Shown piece by piece: positions 43,345 to 52,804 of a DNA stretch of 64,000 nucleotides. The position numbers and the translations under genes were made by a program. The stretch is taken from NCBI GenBank assembly GCA_030817875.1, contig JAUSZU010000001.1:3100001-3164000 (forward strand), in the 5' to 3' direction. The notes beneath the pieces are model-generated. The model had not been told where the DNA came from, searched no databases, and was given only the letters and a program-made list of their open reading frames with translations. Source of the stretch: Flavobacterium sp. W4I14. GTDB taxonomy: Bacteria; Bacteroidota; Bacteroidia; Sphingobacteriales; Sphingobacteriaceae. Within the stretch, counting starts at the first letter, position 1, and the number at the start of each line of letters is the position of its first letter.

Positions 43345-44781
43345 CTATAGGTTTTGTCTGGCAGGCGCAATTTGTATAATTTCACCAAAGCCTGTAAATT
43401 TCTTATCATAAGTACCATTGGTGAATTCTCCAGGACCATTGATACTGAAATAATATACTTCACCCGCTGCACCATTGTTCACACCGATCACCAATTGTTT
43501 GCTTGTGCCGCGCAACATCTCGATGTCCTTAATTACATATCCAGCTGGGAAAGTGTAAATCAGGCGTGCTGATTTTGCAAGCATGTCATACAAATACACC
43601 CTATTGCCAACAGTATAATAAAGTTGTTTTACGATGGAGGAAGTTGCAAAGTTAGTTGCATTAGCAATTTCCGGACTGTTTACCATTTCCTGATTAACCC
43701 CAGGCCTAGTATTGAAAGTGTTATCATACGTCAAGGACATCAGGTAGCGGCTGTTATTTTCTTCCATGATAAAATACCATTCAATTTCTTCTTCAAATAG
43801 CGTCGACATGCCGCGATCAGACGCAATCATTTTTCTTCCCACATTTGCCAGGTCGAATGAACCTGTTGTACTAGGTGCATCTTCCAGAACTCTTGAAAGA
43901 ATACCCATTCGCATAAAGCGCATGTTTGCATTATCGTAAAAATAGTTTACATCATAAGTATTAGGAAACACACCTGGGAATAGATTATAGTTGCCGGGAA
44001 TGCGTTGAGAGAAAGGCTTGACGTTATCTGAAACCGAGCCCGAAATGCCAGCATATAAGCCACCATCCGCAACGATGAATTGGTCAAATTTCGAGGTGCT
44101 CATGATAAAAGCTGGTGTAGTTTTAAATGGAAGTGGCGTAGCCAAATTCGGAAGTATAGAACTTTTATCACCAAGCTCCAGCCAGTCGTTCATGTTGAAC
44201 CGATACACATTCTGATCTGTGAAATAATAAAAGAAGCTACCTTTTCCAAAATTATATAAGGCCAATGGCTTTCCTGGATAGGTTTTATTATTGGCCACCT
44301 CCATAGGATTTTCAAAGATCACATCGTCGCTACGGATCAACGAAACCTTGCCTTTTCCATCTTTACTATTAACAACGTACCAGCCATTTGGATAGACTCC
44401 GTTGACGGTGATGGTATATTGTTTTAGCGTAGAAATACCATTTCTATTGCTCGTCACTTTGTATACTACCAGGTAAACGCCGGGGCTTAATGTTACTTTT
44501 ATGCGTAGATTTTTTGTTTTAGCAATTGTTGTTGTGTCTGTTGGTGTATTAAATTTCCAACTATAGGTAAATGAATCACCCTCGGGCATTGTTTGGGCCA
44601 ATGTTGGTGTGATAATCAGTGAATCCAGTTGAGGAACCGTAAAACTGGTTGTTGCATCAGTTATCTTAATATCGTTAATTTGATCATATTTAAACGATTG
44701 ATTGTCTTTTTTACAGGCCGAAAATGCAAGCATGATGACAATAAAAACCGGGCTAAGCTTTAAAATGTATTTTAAATGCAT
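43345..44781 (-). CDS. PKD-like family lipoprotein of the SusCD locus
   Basis: About 478 residues from the Met at 44781 (MHLKYILKLSPVFIVIMLAF, then SACKKDNQS lipobox). The Met at 44823 would overlap the upstream gene and lacks a signal. The N-terminal ~110 residues form a PKD-like Ig sandwich (SLIITPTLAQTMPEGDSFTY, SWKFNTPT, GVYLVVYKVTS). The rest resembles a repeat propeller (VYPNGWYVVNSKDGKGKVSL, FYYFTDQNVYRFNMNDWLEL, YYTVGNRVYLYDMLAKSARL). This suits the PKD-like lipoprotein family found with DUF4843 and SusD. It is probably surface-exposed and ligand-binding. No catalytic motif is seen. Confidence 0.8.
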   Translation of the reverse strand: MHLKYILKLSPVFIVIMLAFSACKKDNQSFKYDQINDIKITDATTSFTVPQLDSLIITPTLAQTMPEGDSFTYSWKFNTPTDTTTIAKTKNLRIKVTLSPGVYLVVYKVTSNRNGISTLKQYTITVNGVYPNGWYVVNSKDGKGKVSLIRSDDVIFENPMEVANNKTYPGKPLALYNFGKGSFFYYFTDQNVYRFNMNDWLELGDKSSILPNLATPLPFKTTPAFIMSTSKFDQFIVADGGLYAGISGSVSDNVKPFSQRIPGNYNLFPGVFPNTYDVNYFYDNANMRFMRMGILSRVLEDAPSTTGSFDLANVGRKMIASDRGMSTLFEEEIEWYFIMEENNSRYLMSLTYDNTFNTRPGVNQEMVNSPEIANATNFATSSIVKQLYYTVGNRVYLYDMLAKSARLIYTFPAGYVIKDIEMLRGTSKQLVIGVNNGAAGEVYYFSINGPGEFTNGTYDKKFTGFGEIIQIAPARQNL

Positions 44782-44791
44782 AATATTTAAA

Positions 44792-45529
44792 TTAAGGGAA
44801 CGATATCTTTTGACCGTTCTCATCTAACAATGGACCATTTGCAGCCTCATAAGCGGCTAGTGCATTTCTCAGCGTCACGGGGAAGTTTAGAGAACCTCCA
44901 AGCCCGATATTATCGTAAGAGAAATCTGTTATACCCAGTACTTTAACCATGAATTTATACTTTTCAGCGCTAAATTCTCCAAAATCTGCCTCTAAACCGT
45001 CCCAATAAGCAGGTCTGGTGTACATACCGGACACCTCTATCGTCAGGTATCGAAAGTTTTCTTCCGTATTCAGATTACCATTAGTGGCTGATGTCTGGCC
45101 TAAAGTACCCAAAGTAAAGTCCTTGGTTTCTGCTGGTTCCAATACGATTTTATAGACATTGCTGGCCATTCCTGCAGAGTTGATCAACACAAGAGGATAA
45201 TTAAATATAGAAGCCCCAGGTGGAATGGTCACTTCTTTTAGTTCAAAATCAACGCCTGCAGTTGCAGTCGTTCCTTTAGCCACCTTTAGCAATACCGTAC
45301 GCGGCTGATCAGACAACTTGCCTGTAAGTCTCAGGGGTATATACATGGTATCCCTTTTTTTTACAGTGCTTTGAAAAGCAAAAGAGTAACTTCTCGTGGC
45401 TGTGGTATGTAATTGTTGGTAGGTGTACGCAAAAAAGCTAACGCCGTTTTTTCCCTGATAGGTTTCTACTGCTTCCTTCTTACAAGAAACAAGGGAGAAA
45501 ACCATCGTCACATATAATAAATATTTCAT
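44792..45529 (-). CDS. DUF4843-family lipoprotein
   Basis: About 245 residues from the Met at 45529 (MKYLLYVTMVFSLVSCKKEA), a short lipoprotein signal; upstream Met codons run into the SusD gene and were rejected. The body is a Calx-beta-like sandwich: DTMYIPLRLTGKLSDQPRTV, VDFELKEVTIPPGASIFNYP and NVYKIVLEPAETKDFTLG, then a C-terminal part with YWDGLEADFGEFSAEKYKFM. This fits DUF4843, a family of unknown function coded next to SusD. It starts 13 bases after the SusD stop, so translation is coupled. Confidence 0.85.
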   Translation of the reverse strand: MKYLLYVTMVFSLVSCKKEAVETYQGKNGVSFFAYTYQQLHTTATRSYSFAFQSTVKKRDTMYIPLRLTGKLSDQPRTVLLKVAKGTTATAGVDFELKEVTIPPGASIFNYPLVLINSAGMASNVYKIVLEPAETKDFTLGTLGQTSATNGNLNTEENFRYLTIEVSGMYTRPAYWDGLEADFGEFSAEKYKFMVKVLGITDFSYDNIGLGGSLNFPVTLRNALAAYEAANGPLLDENGQKISFP

Positions 45530-45542
45530 AATACGAGTGTGA

Positions 45543-46979
45543 TTAATTTCCATAATTCGGATTAAATTGAAGTTCGGCATTTGGGATTGGCAGCACATAT
45601 TGCTCTGGCGCCATGTCGACATTACGGAATTGCATTCTTATTGCTTTAATACGTTTATAGTAAAAGAACAATTGGCCTTCCGCATAAAATTCCTTCTGGT
45701 ATTCCCTGGTAATCGCTGTTTTAAGTGCGGTAGCTGTAATGTTTGTTGCCAGATTAGTAAGCCCCCTGTTCTGGCGCACCGTATTTAAATAACCGACACC
45801 AGCAGCAGGTGTCTCCGCAGTTTCTGCCAGGATATAATACATTTCGGCAAGGCGAATACCAGGTACATACTGGTCCAGTAAATTGTCGGTAATTGTCGTT
45901 GTAGCAGTTGAGGCCTGCCAGAATTTAGAGGGGAACGGGATTCCGCCATCCTGCTCAATGCGGTATACAAACCTGATGTCGGTACCACCACCACCTGATA
46001 CGGTTTCATATAGCGTAGAAAAGCTAGCAGCGGTAAGTGTGAGGCTTTGTCCTGGACCACCCCTAAATCTAAAATAACGTTGTACATTGGGCAATATATC
46101 CCTGACCCTGATCATAAACACCTGTTCGTTGAAATACAGGCGGTCGCGCACCACAGTCCCTAAGCCTACTACTGAGGCCGCAGCCGGGGTAACAAACGCA
46201 TATTTAGCAGAGTTGATCACTACATTTGCGGCAGCTGCAGCACCGGCTTTATCACCACTGTATAATTTAATTCTTGCTTCAAGTGCTTTTATACCATAGT
46301 AATTCAGTTTACTCCGTCTGCTCCTTAAATCACTGGTCACGATCGGGTCTACCGGTTGCAATAAATCTGCTGCCTCTTTCAAATCAGCTAAGGCGAATTT
46401 TACCACCTCAGCAGTGGTAGACGGTATAACTGCGTTTTCGTTTACATCTTTTTTATAAGGGATGGCCTTCAGGTTTGCGCCGGCAGTATATTCAGGACCG
46501 AACATGCGCAATAAATCAAAATGTAAAAATGCCCTTAAGGCCAAAGCCTCACCGCGGAGCATTGCGTATGAATTATTGCTTAACACAGCCCGGTTTATCT
46601 CTGCATTTACGATAATTTTATTTGCTGCTGCAATTGAACTGTAACTGGTAGACCAGATGGCATTGGTATAGCCCGCTACTTCTACTGATGCATAGTTTAG
46701 CAATTGTGTTTGTTGCAGTGGAACTGCTCCGGTGGTACTAAGTGTCGAATAATTTTGTGCCAGAGCTGAAACGAAACCCATAGAAAGGTTATCGCCGTAA
46801 AGACTGTCACTGGCCAGCTGGCCATATATACCTGTTAAAGCCTGCTGAAAACCAGTTTCCGAAGTAAACAGCTGTTTTTCAGCCAGACTTGTTTTTGGGG
46901 TTACATCCAAAAATTTCTTACAACCGGAAAACACTACAACCATTGCCAGAATTCCTATAATTAATGTTGTTTTTTTCAT
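45543..46979 (-). CDS. SusD/RagB-family outer-membrane lipoprotein
   Basis: 478 residues; MKKTTLIIGILAMVVVFSG then CKKFLDVTPKTSLAEKQLF. SusD features include GFQQALTGIYGQLASDSLYG, IAAANKIIVNAEINRAVLSN, GEALALRAFLHFDLLRMFGP, and the C-terminal PGIRLAEMYYILAETAETPA, EFYAEGQLFFYYKRIKAIRM and ELQFNPNYGN. It caps the STN-SusC encoded 24 bases upstream. Substrate is unknown; the redox genes in the operon and FecR control argue it may not be a simple glycan system (inference). Confidence 0.95.
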   Translation of the reverse strand: MKKTTLIIGILAMVVVFSGCKKFLDVTPKTSLAEKQLFTSETGFQQALTGIYGQLASDSLYGDNLSMGFVSALAQNYSTLSTTGAVPLQQTQLLNYASVEVAGYTNAIWSTSYSSIAAANKIIVNAEINRAVLSNNSYAMLRGEALALRAFLHFDLLRMFGPEYTAGANLKAIPYKKDVNENAVIPSTTAEVVKFALADLKEAADLLQPVDPIVTSDLRSRRSKLNYYGIKALEARIKLYSGDKAGAAAAANVVINSAKYAFVTPAAASVVGLGTVVRDRLYFNEQVFMIRVRDILPNVQRYFRFRGGPGQSLTLTAASFSTLYETVSGGGGTDIRFVYRIEQDGGIPFPSKFWQASTATTTITDNLLDQYVPGIRLAEMYYILAETAETPAAGVGYLNTVRQNRGLTNLATNITATALKTAITREYQKEFYAEGQLFFYYKRIKAIRMQFRNVDMAPEQYVLPIPNAELQFNPNYGN

Positions 46980-47003
46980 TGGGATATGAATTTGTTTTTT
47001 GAA

Positions 47004-50000
47004 TTAAAATCTCGCACTTAAACCAAATGTATATTCTCTGGCAAAAGGGTTATCTGTACCACGTTCAATTTCAATGGAGCTGAAGGTGCCCAGGTTATTT
47101 GTTGTTGCACTAACGGTTAGGTTTTGCAAGCCCAATCTTTTAACAAATGGTGTTTTAAACTGATAACTTAAATTAACGGAGCTGAGCTGAATGTTGTTAT
47201 CACGCTGAACAAACCTTGAGGTAAGTTGTGTTGGTATTGGCTCACCACTGGTAATCCGTCGATACGGACTTACACTACCAGGTCCGGTCCAGCCAAGGTC
47301 ATAAGCTCTACGGTCTACGTTATTGCGTGCATCCACAGCCTCAACACGATTTAATAAGGTAGTGTTGTACAAATCAGCACCATAATTATAATTGATGCTA
47401 AAGTTTAAGGCAAAACCTGCATACAGGAAATTTGAATTTAAAGCTCCCGTCCACTTAGGGCGGCTATCGCCAACATAGGTCTTATCATTAACGTCCCAAA
47501 CAAAGGTTGGTGTACCATTTAATTTAAGATAAACCTCCTGACCAGTTACCGGATCGATACCCAATGACCTCACCGCATAAATAGCGGTTGTTGATTGGCC
47601 TTCAATAAACTGTGCATTTTCAACAGTCTGATTGGGGTTATTGGCATTCAGTGCAGCATTAAAGGCTTTAAGTTTCTCTGAAATTTCCTTTAACACAGAT
47701 TTATTAGTGGCTGCATTTACAGAAACATTCCATTTTAAACCTTTACGAGGTTGGGATAGTATGGTATAACCCAGGTCAAGCTGCAATCCCCTGTTCTGAA
47801 TTTTACCTAAATTTTCGGTATATGAAGGGAAGCCGGTACTAGGTGCCAGCGAAACTGTAGTAAGGGCATTCTGTGTTACTTCGTTATAAAATTCCGCATT
47901 GAAAGTCAAGCGGTTGTTCAGAAATGCTGAAGCAATACCAATGTTCGACTTCAATACCTGCTGCCAGCTTAAATTCGGGTTTCCAAGACCACCAGGAAAG
48001 GCACCAACCTCACCAAAGTAACCATTTGATGTACCCAGGTTGTACCTGAATTGTGATGCGTAAGGATCTTGTACAGATGTACCGGTAGAACCATAACTAC
48101 CACGTATCCTAAGGAGATTGATACTTTGGCTATCCTTCAGGAACGCTTCATTATTGATGTTCCATCCTAAACCTGCAGACCAGAAGTTACCAAATTTATT
48201 GTTGTCCCCGTAAGCAGATGAGCCATCCCTTGTATAGGTGAAATCTGTAAAATAACGGTTATCATAAGAGTAATTCGCACTTCCGGTATAAGAAAGATTG
48301 TTAATGGTGCTTTCCGTTCCGGTAGGCCTGCTGTTTGCATATTGCGCAGCAAACAGGATGTTATCTAAACGATCAAAAGGGAAACCCTGTGTTGATACGT
48401 TATATGAATTTAAGTTGGTGCTGGCAAGTCTGAATCCTGCATAAACAGTAATGCCGTGCTTTCCAAAATTCTTGTTGTAGTTCACAGAACCTGTTCCATC
48501 CATAGTAAAAGAATCGCTATTGTCTTTGGAATAGCTACCCCGTGCACTTATATCTGAAATACTATTGAAACGACTGTCTAATGCGGAATAGAAATTATCT
48601 ATTGTGCCATTCACTTTTGTGATGCCCAGTGCACCAGTGAACCATAGAGACTTACTATAGTCGTAACGAATAGTGGTGTTGTTTCTTAAATTAAAGTTCT
48701 TATTTCTATTGTTAATAGTATTGTAATTAATGTCCATCAACGGGTTCGTTACAACAGAACCTGCTACGCCGAAACCCAAATTTATGTTTTCCAGGTATTT
48801 GTTTACATTACCGTTTTCATCGTATGGTTTCCAGTATGGATTCAAAGCCAGGTACTGACTAAATTCTCCATAGGGCGAGTCATTGGAAATAACCTGCGTT
48901 GCAATCGTATAATTTTGGAACGTTAATTTATTGGTTTTGTAACTCAATGTAAAACTTCCCGCATAATTTTTCCTGTCTTGTCCCTTCATTACACCCTGTA
49001 AAAAATTCCCACTGAAATTAAGGTTGAAAGTCAGAGACTGATCACCACCACGCAACGAAAGGTTGGTTCTGTTGTTGACGCCTGTTTGAACCGGAATAGA
49101 TTTCCAGTCTGTATTTACACCACTCACCACGGCTTTATATCGTTCGGCATTAATGGCTTGTCCTCTATAACTGTCCACAAGACCTACACGGTGTTCTAAA
49201 TCCAGTTTTTCCCCAGCGTTGAGCATATTGTAAACAGAAAGGTCTGGTGATGATAAAGTGAGGTTATTGGTAATCGAAACTTCTACTTTTCCTCTCGGAG
49301 GAAGAATTGTTGTAACGACCATCACACCATTACCGCCACGAGAACCATACATTGCAGTGGCCGAAGCATCCTTTAATAAAGTTACCGAGGCAATCTGATT
49401 CATATCCAGATCTACGATTGCCTGTAAAGAAACCTGAAATCCATCAAGAATGAATAATGGTGTATTTGGGTTTCCAACAAGCTCTGAACCAAGGGTTGGA
49501 TAAGACGTTTGCCCACGCATGGTCACTTCTGGAAGCGCGTTGATATTCCCGCCTATCTTGTTGTTGGGAATCATTCTGAAAGATGGATCAAGAGCAGCAA
49601 TGCCGGCAAATACATTTACCGGACTTACAGCCTTAAGTTCGGCTCCGGTTATGGTTTTGGCAGCTCCGGTGTAGGTACTTACCTTCCTGTCAACCATCCC
49701 TGTAATTACCATCTCATTTAGTGTAACCTGATTCTCCTCCATGTAAATGGTATAATTCGAATTAGGTGAGATGGGCACATCAATGGTTTTATAACCTAAA
49801 AATCTGAACTCCAAAGAGGTTGCACCTGCTGATATACTGATGGTAAATTTTCCATTCTTATCCGTCTGAACGGCAGATTTTGTTCCTTTAATGGACACTG
49901 TAACGCCAGGAATAGGCTTACGTTCTTTGGCATCGCCTACAAAACCGGAAATGATTTCCTGCCTGGCTAATTCACTTGCTTTGATGACCACAGTTTTGTT

Positions 50001-50327
50001 ACGGATAACAAAATCCAGGTTTTGCGCTGCAAAAATCTGGTTAAGTACAGCAGACAATTCTGCATCTTTAACGTTGATGGTCACTGGCGACGAATTTTCC
50101 AACAAATTGTCTGTATAAAAAAAATTGTAACCCGTCTGCTGGTTAAGCGCTTTGAAGACAGATCGGAGTGAAGCATTCGACTTGGTTAAGGTCACTTTTT
50201 GGGCAAAGCTCGACGCACTCACCTGCAAAAAGCACGCTATTATAATTACGATGGTTAAGCGCATAGTTAGCAATAATTTAAGGTACAGCCGTTTAGGCAT
50301 ACCAAATTTCCTTGAATTTTGATACAT
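47004..50327 (-). CDS. SusC/RagA TonB-dependent receptor with N-terminal STN signalling domain
   Basis: 1,107 residues. The long N-terminus before the signal core (LLTMRLTIVIIIACFLQVSA) is usual for this group. An STN/secretin-like domain follows (~45-115: SLRSVFKALNQQTGYNFFYT, AVLNQIFAAQNLDFVIRNKT), then a carboxypeptidase-like domain (SGFVGDAKERKPIPGVTVSI), plug (TPLFILDGFQVSLQAIVDLD, ASVTLLKDASATAMYGSRGG) and barrel ending EYTFGLSARF. STN domains contact the FecR anti-sigma factor, so the receptor both imports and signals. FecR and the sigma factor lie immediately upstream, in the expected order. About 200 bases without a gene separate it from FecR. Confidence 0.96.
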   Translation of the reverse strand: MYQNSRKFGMPKRLYLKLLLTMRLTIVIIIACFLQVSASSFAQKVTLTKSNASLRSVFKALNQQTGYNFFYTDNLLENSSPVTINVKDAELSAVLNQIFAAQNLDFVIRNKTVVIKASELARQEIISGFVGDAKERKPIPGVTVSIKGTKSAVQTDKNGKFTISISAGATSLEFRFLGYKTIDVPISPNSNYTIYMEENQVTLNEMVITGMVDRKVSTYTGAAKTITGAELKAVSPVNVFAGIAALDPSFRMIPNNKIGGNINALPEVTMRGQTSYPTLGSELVGNPNTPLFILDGFQVSLQAIVDLDMNQIASVTLLKDASATAMYGSRGGNGVMVVTTILPPRGKVEVSITNNLTLSSPDLSVYNMLNAGEKLDLEHRVGLVDSYRGQAINAERYKAVVSGVNTDWKSIPVQTGVNNRTNLSLRGGDQSLTFNLNFSGNFLQGVMKGQDRKNYAGSFTLSYKTNKLTFQNYTIATQVISNDSPYGEFSQYLALNPYWKPYDENGNVNKYLENINLGFGVAGSVVTNPLMDINYNTINNRNKNFNLRNNTTIRYDYSKSLWFTGALGITKVNGTIDNFYSALDSRFNSISDISARGSYSKDNSDSFTMDGTGSVNYNKNFGKHGITVYAGFRLASTNLNSYNVSTQGFPFDRLDNILFAAQYANSRPTGTESTINNLSYTGSANYSYDNRYFTDFTYTRDGSSAYGDNNKFGNFWSAGLGWNINNEAFLKDSQSINLLRIRGSYGSTGTSVQDPYASQFRYNLGTSNGYFGEVGAFPGGLGNPNLSWQQVLKSNIGIASAFLNNRLTFNAEFYNEVTQNALTTVSLAPSTGFPSYTENLGKIQNRGLQLDLGYTILSQPRKGLKWNVSVNAATNKSVLKEISEKLKAFNAALNANNPNQTVENAQFIEGQSTTAIYAVRSLGIDPVTGQEVYLKLNGTPTFVWDVNDKTYVGDSRPKWTGALNSNFLYAGFALNFSINYNYGADLYNTTLLNRVEAVDARNNVDRRAYDLGWTGPGSVSPYRRITSGEPIPTQLTSRFVQRDNNIQLSSVNLSYQFKTPFVKRLGLQNLTVSATTNNLGTFSSIEIERGTDNPFAREYTFGLSARF

Positions 50328-50536
50328 TAGTAGTCGGTTTGGTTAAGCAGCCTCTTTTGCGTTGGACCGTACGGAGGACTGCGGTTATTAGTTTGATTTT
50401 TAATTGAATGTTCCAAACTTTTGCCAGGTCCTGACGGCTAATCGGGGCCTGGTTTCGTTTAACATGTCTTGAGTTAGTATAATCTTCTCTTCATTGGTTG
50501 ATTTAAGGTTAGTATTCTGTTAATAGTTTAGTTTGT

Positions 50537-51730
50537 TTATTTTGATACATAGACTGTTCGCCCTTTTACATCGAAATGGGCTTCTCCTGTTGACTCCACG
50601 ATTTCAAGTACTTTTGACAGTTTATCAAATCTTGAAACTTTGCCGCTGAAACGCTGGGTGGTTTTTTCACCAACGTAAACAACCTCCAAATTATACCATC
50701 GACTTATCATTTTCATGATTGTTTCAATGTGTTCACTTTCGACTACAAATTCATTGTTTTTCCAGGCAACAGCAAGATCGGTATCCGTTTCACCAATCTG
50801 TATTTTGCCAGCCACAAGCTTTGCTTGTTGCCCTGGCCTTAGTACTTTAGCATTACCCGATGCAGATAACTTCACACTTCCTTCCAGCAAGGTGGTTTTT
50901 TCTACTTCATCATCAGCATAACTGCTGATGTTAAAATGAGTTCCCAATACTTCTACTTCCTGCCGGTCTGTTTTTACAATAAATGGATGTTGCTTATCCT
51001 TCGCTACTTCAAAATATCCTTCACCGCTGAGGTTAACCACCCGTTTTCCATTTTCAATGAGGGAGGTGGTATAGGTGAGGCTGGAAGCGGCATTTAAATA
51101 TACAAGCGATCCGTCTGGCAACCGCACCTGATAGGTTTCGCCGCGGGCCGTAGACAAGGTATTGGAAGCATTTGGATCCGAAACCTTTTCACTAACCTGG
51201 TACACCAGTTTGCCGTCGCCTGATTTAGTGATAACTATTCCTGATTCCCTTCCTATTTCACCTTTAGACGCATTCGCTAAGCTGATTTTTTTGCCATTTG
51301 CCAGGATAAGTGTAGCGCCAAAATCCCCTGGTTTGATATCATGTACAGTTGTTACTGGGACAGTGGCAACCTTTTCTGATTGGTTATTGAAGAAATAAAC
51401 ACCGATGTATACTACAGCCAAAACAGCGGCAACAGCAGCGATTTGTAACCAGAGTTTAAGTGTTTTATTTTTACTTTTAGGTACGGTTTGTGCTGATTCA
51501 TGAATCTGAACGAACAGATCCCGGTCTACCTTAGCCAGTACCCCGGCAATGGCAGGATCAGTTTCATAACGTTTGTCCTCAATTTCTAAAGCACCGATAA
51601 TGAGATCTTTCAACACTTCCTGATCTTCATCAAGTTGAAAATAACTCATCAGACGCTGTGTTTCTTCAAGACCACAGCTATTATTAAGGTATTTTTTGAA
51701 GAGAATATGGAGTTGATCGGATGGCTTCAA
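50537..51730 (-). CDS. FecR-family anti-sigma factor / sigma regulator
   Basis: 397 residues. A cytoplasmic N-terminal sigma-binding part (LHILFKKYLNNSCGLEETQR) is followed by one membrane span (LQIAAVAAVLAVVYIGVYFF, ~90-110). The periplasmic FecR domain has GETYQVRLPDGSLVYLNAAS, SLTYTTSLIENGKRVVNLSG and GYFEVAKDKQHPFIVKTDRQ, and the C-terminal DUF4974 part has RWYNLEVVYVGEKTTQRFSG. It holds the ECF sigma factor until the STN domain of the outer-membrane SusC signals. It is encoded between both partners; gap to the sigma gene ~95 bases. Confidence 0.95.
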   Translation of the reverse strand: MKPSDQLHILFKKYLNNSCGLEETQRLMSYFQLDEDQEVLKDLIIGALEIEDKRYETDPAIAGVLAKVDRDLFVQIHESAQTVPKSKNKTLKLWLQIAAVAAVLAVVYIGVYFFNNQSEKVATVPVTTVHDIKPGDFGATLILANGKKISLANASKGEIGRESGIVITKSGDGKLVYQVSEKVSDPNASNTLSTARGETYQVRLPDGSLVYLNAASSLTYTTSLIENGKRVVNLSGEGYFEVAKDKQHPFIVKTDRQEVEVLGTHFNISSYADDEVEKTTLLEGSVKLSASGNAKVLRPGQQAKLVAGKIQIGETDTDLAVAWKNNEFVVESEHIETIMKMISRWYNLEVVYVGEKTTQRFSGKVSRFDKLSKVLEIVESTGEAHFDVKGRTVYVSK

Positions 51731-51825
51731 GGTTCAATTTTTACAGCTAATACGGAGCTAAGCAAAAATATCCTTAGTCAGTTAATAAAAAATTAACAAT
51801 TAATTTCCAAAAATAACGATTAGGA

Positions 51826-52425
51826 TCAAAAGCCTTTGAATAAAATACCTAAAACTATCGAAATGGTAAGTGTAGGAGAATCTCTAAAATAAGTTTTAAG
51901 AAACCTATTGGCTTGCAGCATGTGGCTACTGATGGTTTTGGCACTAATGCCCATAATCTCCTCTACTTCTTTATAAGATTTACCTTCTAATTTGCAGAGT
52001 GTAAATACCATTTTACGCTGAGGGGGCATCAGGTTTATGGCTTTCTGCAATTTTTGAGCATCTTCTTTACTCAGCATATCTTCTTCAACATGAAGGTAAA
52101 GCTCTGAACTTGAAGCAACTATTTTGGTCAGTAAACGTTTGTCTTTTGCCACTTTCCGAAAATAATCATGTACCAGGTTCTCCGCTATACGAAAGAGGTA
52201 AGATTTAAAAGATTTTTCGGGATCAATCTGTGTCCGCACTTCCCATATTTTAAAAAAAAGCTCCTGCAGCATTTCTTTTACCAGGTCGTCAGATTTGAGA
52301 AGTTTGAATAAATTTCCGGCGATCCGGAATTTATAGTTATTGTATAGTATTTCGAATGCACGCTCATCACCGTTTTTCAATTGAAGCAATAAAGACTTTT
52401 CATCCGTGTGATTAATGTTGACCAT
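51826..52425 (-). CDS. ECF-type RNA polymerase sigma factor (FecI-like)
   Basis: 199 residues. Region 2: GDERAFEILYNNYKFRIAGN, VKEMLQELFFKIWEVRTQID and YLFRIAENLVHDYFRK. Region 4: LMPPQRKMVFTLCKLEGKSY, then KEVEEIMGISAKTISSHMLQ. There is no region 1 or 3, as in ECF factors. It directs transcription of the downstream STN-SusC operon once released by FecR. The C-terminal ~25 residues (SPTLTISIVLGILFKGF) are hydrophobic, a common feature in Bacteroidota homologues. A -7-like box lies only ~9 bases before the ATG. Confidence 0.95.
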   Translation of the reverse strand: MVNINHTDEKSLLLQLKNGDERAFEILYNNYKFRIAGNLFKLLKSDDLVKEMLQELFFKIWEVRTQIDPEKSFKSYLFRIAENLVHDYFRKVAKDKRLLTKIVASSSELYLHVEEDMLSKEDAQKLQKAINLMPPQRKMVFTLCKLEGKSYKEVEEIMGISAKTISSHMLQANRFLKTYFRDSPTLTISIVLGILFKGF

Positions 52426-52433
52426 TCGTCCGA

Positions 52434-52441
52434 CAAATATA
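52434..52441 (-). promoter_or_regulatory. Candidate -7 promoter box of the sigma factor gene
   Basis: On the minus strand TATATTTG matches TAnnTTTG. It would place the transcript start almost at the ATG (52425), implying a nearly leaderless mRNA. A partial -33 (CTTG) is 16 bases upstream, shorter than usual, so this is tentative. Confidence 0.3.
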
Positions 52442-52558
52442 CATTAACTTAAAAATACAAGGTAATAATAATTTCGGTGAAACACCACTGGTATATATTT
52501 CAATGAATACTTACAGGATATTTATTTGCAGGGTTTTGGTGATTAATGTTTTATTATA

Positions 52559-52800
52559 AGACAAATCCTATAGAAAGGTCGTCATTGCGAGGAACGAAGC
52601 AATCTTAATGCGCACGCTGGTAGCGATCGTTGTAAGATTGCTTCATCGGCTGAAAAAGCCTTCTCGCAATGACGATTCTTCGCAGCCCATCACTGCAAAA
52701 AAACGCCTCTGTCATCTATTTTGATTTTTATAAATAAATTACCCTCTCCGTAGGAGTCCTTTGGACAGGATGACAAATCTATATTTAAGATACGACCTCT
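52559..52800. repeat. ~242-bp compound intergenic repeat (second locus)
   Basis: It matches 31566-31812 at both ends and the middle, with a different internal stem: CGTCATTGCGAGGAACGAAG and AAGCAATCTTA pair with TAAGATTGCTT and CTCGCAATGACG. The right part carries CCGTAGGAGTCCTTTGGAC, whose inverse is at 31483-31513. Near-repeats GACAAATCCTATAG and GACAAATCTATATT mark its two ends. It fills most of the gap between the sigma factor and the GH32 stop. Confidence 0.8.
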
Positions 52801-52804
52801 TATA

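Noticed and set aside
52559..52800. Insertion sequence
   Set aside because: No transposase ORF and no terminal inverted repeats of IS type; only a non-coding element shared with 31566-31812.
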